A stretch of DNA of 64,000 nucleotides, taken from contig LR990046.1 of the NCBI GenBank assembly GCA_905147135.1, positions 18,010,501 through 18,074,500 on the forward strand. Reading direction: 5' to 3'. This document shows positions 7,774 to 17,315 of the stretch, in pieces. Below the pieces are notes generated by a model. It made no database searches and was not told the origin of the DNA. It saw nothing but the letters and a program-made list of their open reading frames with translations. Position numbers and translations under genes: made by a program. Source of the stretch: Blastobasis lacticolella (taxonomy: Eukaryota > Arthropoda > Insecta > Lepidoptera > Blastobasidae). The stretch's first letter is position 1. The number at the start of each line of letters is the position of its first letter.

Positions 7774-8243
7774 ATGTTATTGTTGACTTGCAAGGCTTTA
7801 AGAGTGACGATAATAAATTTATTCCAAAAGAAATAGCAATACGATCTAAAAATCAAGTCATTGTGTTACTGATTAAGCCGCCATACCCATTCTATAATTT
7901 ATCGAGAAAAGAACGTTCACATGTAGTGTGGATAGAAAAAAATCGCGGCATATTGTGGAACGAAGGATTTGTGCCACATTATAATTTAAAGTATATTGTA
8001 CAAAATTATTTAGAAGATAAGCGTATTTTTGTGAAAGGTCGTGAAAAAGTGTTGTGGTTGAAACAAATACTAGAGAATGATAATGTAAATAATTTGGAAG
8101 ATAAAGGTTGCCCTAGTTTAGAAACTCTACACGAAAATTATTTAATGTCACCTGATATTCAAAGTTGTATTTACCACTCTAAGGTATGCGCATATAAAAA
8201 TGCGTCATGTTTGTATAAATGGTGCATTGAGAACAATAAATAA
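7770..8243 (+). CDS. Conserved Polinton ORF of unknown function
   Basis: The product is 157 residues, starting MNVIVDLQGF, followed by a second strand-like segment IPKEIAIRS, then PPYPFYNLSRKERSHVVW and a Cys/His-bearing C-terminus (CPSLETLHEN, SCIYHSKVC). I have the impression of similar proteins in insect Polinton-like loci. An early acidic residue after hydrophobics (VDLQGF, then KE) resembles the first strands of RNase H-fold exonucleases, but I cannot identify a full active site. It shares a 4-nt ATGA overlap with the capsid gene, so translation may be coupled. AATAAA at 8235-8240 lies just before its stop and could end the capsid-region transcript. Confidence 0.6.
   Translation: MNVIVDLQGFKSDDNKFIPKEIAIRSKNQVIVLLIKPPYPFYNLSRKERSHVVWIEKNRGILWNEGFVPHYNLKYIVQNYLEDKRIFVKGREKVLWLKQILENDNVNNLEDKGCPSLETLHENYLMSPDIQSCIYHSKVCAYKNASCLYKWCIENNK
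8235..8240 (+). terminator. Candidate polyadenylation signal after the capsid-region genes
   Basis: AATAAA overlapping the end of the 7770-8243 ORF, followed by a second copy in the next 10 nt. The gap 8244-8462 is AT-rich and holds no ORF; it may carry the promoter of the BIR gene. Confidence 0.45.
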
Positions 8244-8462
8244 AATAAATAGTATAATTTGTTTTATTTAGTAACTTAATCCTCTACTACCTATGTATAA
8301 TCATTAACAGTCCGTAATAGTTCACTGCGCACGTGAGCCTCCCTATAGAGTCACAATTATTACTACAGTTTAAGAAATTTTTTCATTTACCAAATTAATA
8401 AAAAATTGTGACAGAAATTGGTGGATTAATATTTCTCAACTACGAAGTGATACACTACAAAT

Positions 8463-8912
8463 ATGACGAGGCAATTTAAACATGCATTTCCAATGTATGA
8501 ACCTTTTGAAAGTAGGTTGCGTACCTTTGAGAACTGTCAAAATAAAGTTTTACGTATAAAACAATTAGTTGATGCTGGTTTTTTTTATTGTGGAGACGGT
8601 CTTACTGACGATACAAAATGCTACTCATGTGGAGGTGGTTTGAAAACTTGGCTCGTTGATGATGATCCGTTTGAACAACATGCGATGTGGTTTCCAAGAT
8701 GCTATTTTGTTGAGTTGAAAACAGCTGCTGTCCATCAAGCAAATGAAAAATATAAACAGAGATCTGTAAGTTTTAATAACAAGGTTGTTGATCATATAGT
8801 GCCTGGTCGTGAGGAAGATAGAACTGGTACCTGGCACCTAGATGCTGTTCGGTTCACGATGCGCATATCCAGTTTCGAGACTTTGTTACATGATCAATCA
8901 AGAAAAGAATGA
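8463..8912 (+). CDS. BIR-domain protein (inhibitor-of-apoptosis-like)
   Basis: The product is 149 residues. Residues 18-83 form a BIR domain: RLRTFENC, then LVDAGFFYCGDGLTDDTKCYSC, then W63 and DPFEQHAMWFPRC. The zinc ligands C53, C56, H73 and C80 are all present, as is the DP before the His. BIR proteins bind and restrain caspases or their regulators; cargo of this kind would delay death of an infected cell. There is one BIR and no RING finger, shorter than most insect or baculovirus IAPs, and the tail after about residue 100 is not recognisable. It may be a Polinton cargo gene, since it lies 219 nt after the last core gene on the same strand, or a host-derived copy at the element's edge. 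Confidence 0.75.
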   Translation: MTRQFKHAFPMYEPFESRLRTFENCQNKVLRIKQLVDAGFFYCGDGLTDDTKCYSCGGGLKTWLVDDDPFEQHAMWFPRCYFVELKTAAVHQANEKYKQRSVSFNNKVVDHIVPGREEDRTGTWHLDAVRFTMRISSFETLLHDQSRKE

Positions 8913-9885
8913 ATGTAATACGACTGCACTATTTTTAACTTTAGAGTGTCATACAAACACTGGGTGAAATTGTGGGCATTTGGAGCGAGAGTTTTCAACA
9001 AATGAAAACTCTTGATCCAGATGCCCCAATTTTACCCTACTCATGTATGCCTTTATCCTTATGTCGTGAATCTTTTACTTTGGTTTCAACTTTTATAATG
9101 CGTTGGAATGGAACACGTTGCCTGCGAGTGTCATCGCTGACCATTATAATTTGGACGCTTACAAAGCTAGAGTAAATAGTCTGTTCCTCGACAGGCATGC
9201 TCCATATTTAGCCACATCGTCACTTACCATCAGGTGAGATGGCGGGAAAATGCATAGGGAGTCCAATTAAAAAAAAAATTACTGATACCTTATCCCTCAA
9301 ACCAGAACACAATCACGCACTCACCCAGATGGACTCCTTAGACTTGACGAAGTCCTACCATCTGATGGGTAATGCTAAATGCTGCCTTAGCTGATCACTA
9401 CTAACCGGACTAAGCGCACAGTCTAACGGCTTGCGCCGTGTTCCGAAGCGAAACCGGGGGAAGGACCCGACAGGAAGTTTCAAAAAACACGTATTAAAAC
9501 TGAAATTTTGTTACAGAAATAGGAGTGTAGACACTCCTCGTATGATTTGAAAGACATATTAACAGGTACCTCAAAGGTCGACACCGCATCCGCTCCCCAT
9601 TGATTGCAGATATCGATGGTGGCTGCTTTCAATACTGTCAATCTAAAAGAGCTTTGCTTGTAAAAGAGCAAACCCTGGCTAGCAGATTTACCGCTAGCCG
9701 CTGATGATGATAATTCTGATGTTTATTTTAATTCATTATATTTATATATTATTTACAAGTTAATGCATTACATTTGTTAAATTACTACAATGACTTCGAG
9801 ATGAAAACAAACCCAGTGCCCCACACAGTGGACAGTGTGGCAGATGTCCAGTGCCTAGGCCCACATAACATTATTATCAATATTG
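8913..9885. other. Gene-poor junction region with retrotransposon tail
   Basis: The part around 9090-9290 (+) matches the 3' end of a lepidopteran non-LTR element: it encodes a WNTLPASV-like stretch then DAYKARVNSLF, and is followed by a conserved untranslated tail. Related pieces occur at 13060-13120 and in reverse at 34290-34560. The remainder (9300-9885) has no recognisable gene. The right end of the Polinton should fall somewhere in 8913-9100. Confidence 0.5.
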
Positions 9886-11215
9886 CACGTCAACCTTGTT
9901 CTTGAAATAATGAACTAGCTTTCGAACTTGGCTTTCGCCATGGTCGCTCAGCTGGTGATCTTCTTGTGTACCTACCGCACCGGTGGGCTGAGGCTGTCGA
10001 GAGCAAGGGGGAGGCTCTGGCTGTCAGTCTTAACATAGCCAAGGCATTTGATCGGGTCTGGCATAGGGCACTACTGTCAAAACTCCTGAAGTACGGTATC
10101 CCCGAGGGGCTCTGCAATTGAGTATCCAGCTTTCTGTCTGGACGGAACATCCAAGTCGTTGTCGATGGATGCTGCTCCGATACCAAGACTAAAAATGCTG
10201 GAGTACCCCAAAGTTCAGTGCTATCTCCCACGCTGTTTCTTCTGCATATCAATGATATGCTGAATATCCCCAGAATTTGTTGTTATGCGGATGACAGTAC
10301 TAGAGATGCTTGTTACACTGGACGAGCGAATGTCCCTCGTTCCGAGGTGTCGGAAAGCCGAATTAGACTTGTGTTGAATATCTAACATTCCTTGACGCAA
10401 GTTTCTCAGTGGGGCAGACTAAACCTGGTCCAATTCAACCCCTCAAAGACACAGGTCTGCGCTTTTTCCGCCAAAAAAGATCCTTTTGACATAGTGCCGC
10501 AGTTTCAAGGAACACCCCATCTCAAAAAGTATCGGGATCCTTGGTGTCGACATATCGGATAGCGTGCGATTCCGGAGTCACCTGGAAGGCAAGGCCAAAC
10601 TGGCTACGAAAAAGCTTGGAGTTCTTAACCGGTCCAAGCGATACTTCACCCCAGGGCAGCGCCTGCTGCTGTACAAGGCACAAGTGCGGCCTCATATGGA
10701 GTATTGTTCCCATCTTTGAGCCGGCGAAACTGCCGACCTGCTTAATCCTCTGGACTCCGTACAGATACGCGCCGCACGAATTGTCGATGATCCCATACAA
10801 ACAAGCAAGTTAGAACCACTGGCAAACCGAAGGTACTTTGGATCTCTGTGTGTGTTCTATCGGCTGTACAATGGGGAGTGTTCCAAGGAACTCTTCGATC
10901 TGGTGCATACAGCACAATTCCGCAATCGCACCACCCTCCGTGGGCTGGGCAATCTTCACTACGTAGACCCTCTGTTGGTCACGACGCGAAGGTTCGAAAG
11001 AATGTTTCTCGCTCGTACTATTCGGATGTGGAATGAGCTCCCAGCCACAGTGTTTCCTTTGGACTATGACATGGGATCGTTCAAGAGGTATATTAGAAGT
11101 CTCTTCCCAGGCAGGCAATGCATTAGTGACTCACTTAATGTTGCTGATGTCCATAGGCGGCGGTGACCACTTTCCATCAGTTGGCCCGCTTGCCTGTTTG
11201 TCTGCCGCATAACAT
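9886..11215 (+). pseudogene. Decayed non-LTR retrotransposon reverse transcriptase (Jockey/CR1-like)
   Basis: The + strand frames contain RT motifs in order: FELGFRHGRSAGDLL, LNIAKAFDRVWHRALLSKL, GVPQSSVLSPTLFLLHINDM and the catalytic CYADDS (about 9910-10300). The C-terminal part continues at about 10770-11165 with RTIRMWNELPATVF and GSFKRYIRSLFPGRQ, ending NVADVHRRR and a stop. Stops and shifts of frame break it several times, for example at about 10122 and 10384. The 5' part with the endonuclease is absent. Several reverse-strand ORFs here are antisense shadows. Confidence 0.85.
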
Positions 11216-11219
11216 AAAA

Positions 11220-11875
11220 AAATAGGTACACCTACAGGTACGTAAACACGCGCTAGGGCTGCCTCTCACCAATATTATCGTTTGATCTACCTACTTGTGT
11301 TTTTTTTCTAGTTTTGTGAAGAAAAAACAAAGAAATTCGTTGGTAATAAAAAAGGAAACGTTCTATAAAAAACATGTTGTGGTTTTTTTATAGTCTGTAT
11401 TTTGCCATATTTTATTCCACGAAAAAGGTAGTGAATGTAAGTACTTGTACTTATTTTAAACAAACTAATATTCACAAATCGCACGTTTCCAGCTTACAAA
11501 ACCATCACACATTCGTTCGTCACTGCTGCGCATCCGCGACTATAGTGTACCGAGTGTGTACCGAACTCCGAGGCGCGTAGGGGTGACTCGCGTTCCGACC
11601 GTTTTTATGTAGACAAAATACTGTTAGATAACATTACCGTGACCTAGGGCAGGGCTGCCAAAAAAATCTAGCGGAATTTCAGGATAATCAAATCCCATTC
11701 TTAATATTTGACTCCATTCCAAAACTCTAGCGTCTTAGCCTCGACTTGATTCGAATCGCATTCAAATTTGATTTTCGGAATGAAACATTATCGAAAATTT
11801 TGATGCATGATACTGATTTTGGAACCAAACTATTTCGCTGTTGCCAATGTGATTTAAACCGATGTGATTTGAATG
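11220..11875. other. AT-rich intergenic DNA, no gene seen
   Basis: Short ORFs only. The end of this stretch (about 11755-11870) is an inverted copy of 13957-14060, part of the repeat structure of this region. Confidence 0.5.
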
Positions 11876-11876
11876 G

Positions 11877-12942
11877 TAAACCGCTGGCATCCACGCAAGC
11901 GCTCGCGTGCGCTACCTCTTTTGCATTCGTAGTAAGTTGCTAAAAATAGAAAAGACAGGCATTAGAAGGCAAGCGCCCACGTGGATGCGAGCGGTTTCAA
12001 AAATAGGGCCCTATATGTAGTTCCACTGATAACCGCAGGTCTAAAGATGAAACGCTGTCTAAATCTAGGTGTCTAACAAACTAAATATTTGTATCTATCC
12101 CCCTTGACAAACCCCAAGTCCTCACTAATTATACTAATATTTTAAAGAGAAAAGATTTGATTGTTTGTCGGTTTGTTTGTTTATTTCTAATGAGTAAACT
12201 CAAAAACTACAGAACCGGTTTTGAAAATTCTTTCAACAATAGAAAGCTACATTGTTAGCGAGTAATACAGGATATATACATTGTATTATTTTCAATAAAA
12301 TTAAAGATCCCTAGGGTAATTGCAATAATATAACCAAAGGTATCAAAATGTTGCATGTTTGCGCATAATTCTATAACGGCTGCACCTATTTAAATAACTC
12401 TTTTTTTTATTGTCAGGTCATGGTTTGTATGTAAGAAAAAAAGGATAAGTAGGGATAGGGTAGATGTAGGGTAAGTGTAGGGTAGGTGTAGGATAGGTGT
12501 AAAGTAGGTGTAGGGTAGGTAAAGGGTAGTTGTAGGGTAGGTGTAGCGTAGGGGTAGGGTAGAGTAGGTGTATGGTAGGAATAGGGTAATGGTCGGGTAG
12601 GGTAATACAACACACGAACGAAGTCGCGCCGGGCAAACTAGTTTAATTAAACCTAAACCTCGATGAAATCGTGTTTCATTTGTAATATCCAAATGGGAAA
12701 ATCCTATTTTATTCTTCCTTGTTGTAATATTTCACTGTAATTGTACAATTTTGAAATAAAAATCACGCAATAATGATGACTAGACATAATATTTTTATCT
12801 AAAATCGGGTATCTATCGATTGATAGCTGACGTCAAGCCCCTGGTAACCGAGTTTCAAGGTCCATTGAACGATCGGTAGTTGTAGATTATAAGATAGGTC
12901 CAATTGTATGAATCATCATAATCATTATCGCTCTCATCAAAT
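11877..12942 (+). repeat. Duplicated block, copy 1 (small MITE, Helitron, flank)
   Basis: Matches 14125-15445 along most of its length. It starts with a roughly 120-bp inverted-repeat element with GGCATCCACG-type ends (11877-11998), continues through a conserved spacer, then a Helitron (12122-12641) and a 280-bp flank. The flank is also present a third time at 16405-16712. The 11-bp G-rich array inside this copy's Helitron is short and degenerate. Confidence 0.75.
12122..12641 (+). mobile_element. Non-autonomous Helitron, copy 1
   Basis: Begins with the AT-rich leader typical of lepidopteran Helitrons (ACTAATATTTTAAAGAGAAA) and a CTCAAAAACTACAGAACCGG segment. It ends with GAAGTCGCGCCGGGCAAACTAG followed by T, the CTAG/T end expected of Helitrons. 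It encodes no replicase, so it would depend on a partner. An imperfect 11-bp repeat of the GGTAGGTGTAG type fills 12441-12600. Confidence 0.75.
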
Positions 12943-12948
12943 CTCTAT

Positions 12949-13270
12949 GTCAAAATGTCCACTGTAGCAAATTGCCCACTGTATTTTTATTACCGCCTCT
13001 TTTAAATGTCCGCCTCACCCAACGTCCACTCTGGTCAGTGTATTCCCTGATTAATATAATCTGAATGCCTTCAAGGCTAGAGTGAATAGGCTGTTCCAAG
13101 ACAGGCATGCTCCATCTTTTAGGTATATTATAGGTATTGGTGTGAAGAATGTGGAGAATAGACATTTCTTTATCGTATGACCAGAGTCGACGTTGGGTGA
13201 GGCGGACATTTAAAAGGGGCGTTTATAAAAATACAGTGGGCAATTTGATACAGTGCACATTCTGACATAG
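12949..13270. mobile_element. MITE with long terminal inverted repeats, holding a retrotransposon scrap
   Basis: 12949-13038 and 13182-13270 are inverted copies of each other (both contain CCGCCTCACCCAACGT or its complement, and CCCACTGTATTTTTAT). The centre contains a fragment of the non-LTR 3' end seen at 9140-9215 (around 13060-13120). Confidence 0.8.
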
Positions 13271-13350
13271 TGGCTTGTCGCTAGGTTACCGGTTACCTAC
13301 ACAATTTGATTGTTCTATGACCGACGTACACGCTGACCGTAGGTCACGCC

Positions 13351-13543
13351 CTTAAGGCGTGTCCAAACATAGCGCGGCACGAGCGCGGCAGCAAAACGCG
13401 GCATGTCCAGGAAACAATTTTGCCGCGCTCTAGTTAGGACTATTGACGAATGTTTGCGCGCGGCTGTTGTCCAAACAAAGCGCGGCACGCCGCGCGCGGC
13501 TGCCGCTCACACATGCCGCTCTATGTTTGGACACACCTTAAGA
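13351..13543. mobile_element. GC-rich MITE with inverted ends
   Basis: The left end contains AAGGCGTGTCCAAACATAGC and the right end its complement with few changes. The interior is rich in GCGCGGC runs, sharply unlike the AT-rich surroundings. The 91-residue ORF across it is not considered a gene. Confidence 0.75.
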
Positions 13544-14344
13544 TACGTCTGTTCAAAGCCGGGTCGGACAGCTAGTAACAAGATTAAATTTAAACAAAGA
13601 GTAGGCACAAACATTAGAACAAGAATAGAGCACCTGACATTAAAAGTAACCGCAGCTATAATCCGTTACAACATTTAAATGTATATCATAAGAGAAAATA
13701 AAAATAATTTAACCCGAACATTTAGTATTTACTTTTATAAAGTGTCGATGTTGTCTCTAGTCTAGCTATGTCTAATCAATAGAGGTAGTATATATACCTA
13801 AGAGAAAGAATAACTTTATAATCTAAACTAATGAATGAAATTATTTGTAGTTTTATTTGCTTGTAATAAATAAACTCTACAACTACTGGACCGATTTAAA
13901 AAAAAAACTCTAATATAATGGTACATTATCAGGTATTAGGTAACATAGGCTATGATTTTTAAATCACATTGGCAACAGCGAAATAGTGTGGTTCAAAATT
14001 AAGAAAAATCAGCATTTTGCATCAAAATATCGAATTTTTCATTCCGAAAATCAAAATTAAAAACCGTTCGAATCAAGGCGAGCGATTCATACTCGTATAT
14101 AGGGCCCCAGGGGCCATATTTTTAAACCGCTGGCATCCAAGCGAGCGCTCGCGTGCGCTACCTGTCTCTTTCACATTCGTAGTAAGTTGCTACAGATAAA
14201 AAAGACATGCGAGTGCTTGCGTGGATGCGAGCGGTATCAAAAATAGGGCCCCATATGTAGTTCCGCTGAAAACATGAAACGCTGTCTAAATCTGCAGTGT
14301 CTAACTAACTGAAAATTTTGAATCTACCCTTGACAAACACCAAG

Positions 14345-15110
14345 TCCTTGCTAATTATACTAATATTATAAAGAGAAGAGATCTGATTGATTGTCGATTT
14401 ATTTGTTTGTATGTTTCTAAAGGGTAAACTCAAAGAAAAAAAAGGGTAGGTAGGGATAAGGTAGGTGTAGGGTAAGTGTGGAGTAGGTGTAGGATAGGTG
14501 TAGAGTAGGTGTAGTGTAAATGTAGGGTAGATACAGGGCAGGTCTAGGGTAGGTATAGCGTAGGTATAAGATAGTTGTGGGGTAGCTTAGGAGTAGGGTA
14601 GAGTAGGGGTAGGGTAGGGGTAGGGTAGGGGTAGGGTAGGGGTAGGGTAGGGGTAGGGTAGGGGTAGGGTAGGGGTAGGGTAGGGGTAGGGTAGGGGTAG
14701 GGTAGGGGTAGGGTAGGGGTAGGGTAGGGGTAGGGTAGGGGTAGGGTAGGGGTAGGGTAGGGGTAGGGTAGGGGTAGGGTAGGGGTAGGGTAGGGGTAGG
14801 GTAGGGGTAGGGTAGGGGTAGGGTAGGGGTAGGGTAGGGGTAGGGTAGGGGTAGGGTAGGGGTAGGGTAGGGGTAGGGTAGGGGTAGGTTAGGGGTAGGG
14901 TAGGGGTAGGGTAGGGGTAGGGTAGGGGTAGGGTAGGGGTAGGGTAGGGGTAGGGTAGGGGTAGGGTAGGGGTAGGGTAGGGGTAGGGTAGGGGTAGGGT
15001 AGGGGTAGGGTAGGGGTAGGGTAGGGGTAGAGTAGGGGTAGGGTAGGAATAGGGTAATGATAGAGTAGGGCTAGGATAACACACGAACAAAGTCGCGCCC
15101 GGCCAACTAG
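14345..15110 (+). mobile_element. Non-autonomous Helitron, copy 2
   Basis: Same leader and same end as the 12.1-kb copy (AAGTCGCGCCCGGCCAACTAG then T). The internal G-rich array makes up more than half of its length. Confidence 0.75.
14587..15060 (+). repeat. 11-bp G-rich minisatellite, about 40 copies
   Basis: The unit is GGGGTAGGGTA, repeated almost without change; one unit near 14889 has a GTTAG variant and the edges are degenerate. The - strand is continuously open here, but the resulting Pro/Thr/Tyr/Leu repeat is a by-product of the array. Runs of three and four G at regular spacing give strong G-quadruplex potential. Confidence 0.95.
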
Positions 15111-15445
15111 TTTAATATAACACCGCGATTAAATTGTGATTCATTTGGAAAATTTTAATGGGGAAAATACTATGTAATTCTTCGTTGCAATATCATTTCG
15201 CTGTTATTGTGCAATTTTGGAATAAACAATCACGCAATAATGATGTCTAGACATAATATTCTTATCTACGATCGGGTCTATCAGCCAACCAAGTTTCAAG
15301 GTCCATTGAACGATTGGTTAATGTAGATACATGTAATTTAGGTCAATCGTTATCATTATCGCTCTGCTTATAACCCACAACTGATACATCGCGCGCGGGG
15401 GGTGGGAGGGTGAACGCGGGGCGCGGGGCTCGGGGCAGGAAGCAT

Positions 15446-16395
15446 TTTGTTAAGTGAAACGTCACTGAATGACGTTTCGCTCAAAAACGAGCTTCTTTCC
15501 CAGTGCCCACGTTTTCAGCCCCGAAATAAAAATGTTAGAGGGTAATAAATTTAAAAACAGTCTAAAAACGTGACTTAATCTGAAAATTTTCTACAGCTTA
15601 AAAGAATAGGTACTTTGACAAATAATTATCTATTAACAAAATAAATAGGTACTTATCTATTTAACTAGTTACATTTTTATTCATAACAGTTTATTCATAA
15701 TATTTTATTGTTCAATTTAATGGTGTTTTGTTATCTCTTGGATAATACTTTTACGTAATATTGTTTCTTTCTGTGTGTCGTTACGTGGTAACGTAAATGG
15801 TGCTTTGTTAACTCTTGGACATTATCATAGTTTATTATAGTAATTAAGTTAACTGTATGTTTATATTGTTATAGTGTGACATACCATTATCTACCTATTG
15901 TATATCCGAAATACAATAGTTAGATAATGGTATGATAAACTGGCCAAAAGGCTATGTTGTTGCAGTACTTACTTACTTACTTGAAACAACCCCGAAATGT
16001 ACTCCTCCCGCCTACCTCTCCGATATAGAAGTTGTGAGTTCAATCTATATTTGGAGTTGGCACAACGTCTCTTTCGATTCTGCTAGGTTCAGTCGCGCTC
16101 ATAAGAGCATTACAACTTTTAGAAAAAAATCTTTTGTAGGTACTGCCGCCTACCGGATATTAGGAGCATTGTTAAGAAGGGTCTATTAACAGTCTGATAT
16201 TTATAATATTTCTATTACTAAAATGTTCTCTACTTTATTCCCTTTCGAACAGCATACTGTTAATCTACTAATAACCATCTTGGCGTTAATGTCCCGGTTG
16301 TGCTCTCGCGCACGAGTGCAGGGGTCCGCCTTGACCATGATTCAGGATTCGGCAGGTCAGATAATTACAGTCAGGTAAATACTGTTAATCTACTA
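15446..16395. other. Intergenic DNA with one hairpin, no gene seen
   Basis: The only notable feature is an inverted repeat at about 15881-15934, where a CATACCATTATCTA-type arm returns as its complement around a 10-nt centre, probably a small MITE. The 85-residue ORF after it has no recognisable product. Confidence 0.5.
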
Positions 16396-16404
16396 AGACT
16401 GAAA

Positions 16405-16712
16405 ATCCCAATGGGAAAATCCTATGTCATTTCGCTGTTATTGTGCAATTTTGGAATAAAAATTCACGCAATAATGATGACAGGACATAATATTTTTATC
16501 TAGATCGGGTATCTATCAATTTATAGCTGACGTCAAGCCCCTGGTAACCGAATTTCAAGGGTCTAAGACAAGATACATGTAAGATAGGTCCAATTGTATG
16601 AATCATTATTATTTTCGCTCTGCTTATAACCCACAACTAATACTGCCACCAATCGCGCGCGGGGGATGGGAAGGGTGAAAGAGGGCGCGGGGCTCGGGAC
16701 AGCTATGGAAAC
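16405..16712 (+). repeat. Third copy of the Helitron-flanking segment
   Basis: Matches 12690-12942 and 15155-15445: shared landmarks are the TTTCGCTGTTATTGTGCAAT stretch, CACGCAATAATGATG, and the closing G-rich CGCGCGGGGG segment. This copy has no Helitron in front of it. Confidence 0.7.
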
Positions 16713-16944
16713 AAACTGGAATACATTAATATTTATTTCCATTGGTTGCGTTGGTTCGAACAAAAGTTTAAGTAGGTACTCAGTACAAATATACATACAA
16801 GCTTACGGCCAATCGATAAGCAAAACTTTAACAATACAAATGAAGTGATTAGAAAAACACTCAGTAATGACACCTGTTCTTTTCTGTACTTTAAACCGAC
16901 GAGCATGTATGATAAGGTTGGTCTACGGGAAAAAGGTGTGACGT

Positions 16945-17235
16945 TATCGTCATCATTATATCAGCAGACAGAAGCCAACTGCTAAGCATAGGCCTCTCCC
17001 AGAGAGGCCAGTCCTGTGCCTTCCGCATCCAGCTCGTACTTGCGATCTTTACCAGGTCGCCGGTCCACCTACCCACGCTGCGTCTTCTGGTACGTGAACG
17101 AAACTCGAGAACTTTACTGCTTGTTCTTCGAGCTACTACTACCACTTAAGACTAACAATCCTTCGGGGCATCCTTGGTTCGCTTGTGGATCTCCTCATTT
17201 CTGATCGCAACGAGTCTCCGCGGATAGCCCTTTCC
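16945..17235 (-). pseudogene. RTE retrotransposon 3' fragment
   Basis: The - strand encodes a degraded copy of the RTE C-terminus (segments like RTRRRSVGRWTGDLVKIA and TSWMRKAQD). The full-length relative at 46475-49290 has the same segments. It lies just upstream of the first recognised transporter exon. Confidence 0.75.
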
Positions 17236-17315
17236 ATCGTCCTCTGGTATGTACATTATTGTACATATGTAAGTATGCAATCCAATAACCAGAATTATTC
17301 ACAAAACCTTTTCAG

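Larger units (their letters stand above)
1..8912 (+). mobile_element. Polinton/Maverick-type element (adintovirus-like endogenous DNA virus), left part outside the window
   Basis: The block carries the Polinton hallmark set: protein-primed family B DNA polymerase, retrovirus-type integrase, A32/FtsK-like packaging ATPase, adenain-like cysteine protease and double-jelly-roll capsid protein. All but one gene lie on the + strand. The DNA is AT-rich and densely coding, unlike the repeat-filled DNA to its right. The polymerase enters from the left edge, so its N-terminus and the left terminal inverted repeat are outside. I could not place the right terminus: the last element-like gene ends at 8912, and retrotransposon tail sequence is recognisable from about 9090. 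Apart from the protease start, the reading frames are open, which suggests a fairly recent insertion. It could equally be classed as an adintovirus genome; the gene set does not separate the two. Confidence 0.93.
14125..15445 (+). repeat. Duplicated block, copy 2 (small MITE, Helitron with expanded array, flank)
   Basis: Homologous to 11877-12942 in the same order and orientation. The inverted-repeat element is at 14125-14238, the Helitron at 14345-15110, and the flank at 15120-15445. The copies differ mainly in the minisatellite, which is far longer here. Confidence 0.75.

Noticed and set aside
1..8912. Prophage or bacterial mobile element, suggested by dense ORFs and ATGA overlap
   Set aside because: Protein content (Polinton polymerase, chromodomain integrase, BIR), AATAAA signals and introns fit a eukaryotic element; no Shine-Dalgarno pattern is seen.
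9890..11118. - strand ORFs of 90-120 residues
   Set aside because: Antisense to the decayed reverse transcriptase, no motif of their own.
12390..12692. Three overlapping - strand ORFs of similar composition
   Set aside because: Same cause: the degenerate array inside the first Helitron.
13403..13678. 91-residue ORF rich in Arg and Ala
   Set aside because: Lies across the GC-rich MITE and its flank; composition explains the open frame.
14587..15090. 167-residue ORF of Pro/Thr/Leu/Tyr repeats on the - strand
   Set aside because: It is the direct translation of the 11-bp minisatellite; the unit length not divisible by three gives stop-free frames by composition alone.
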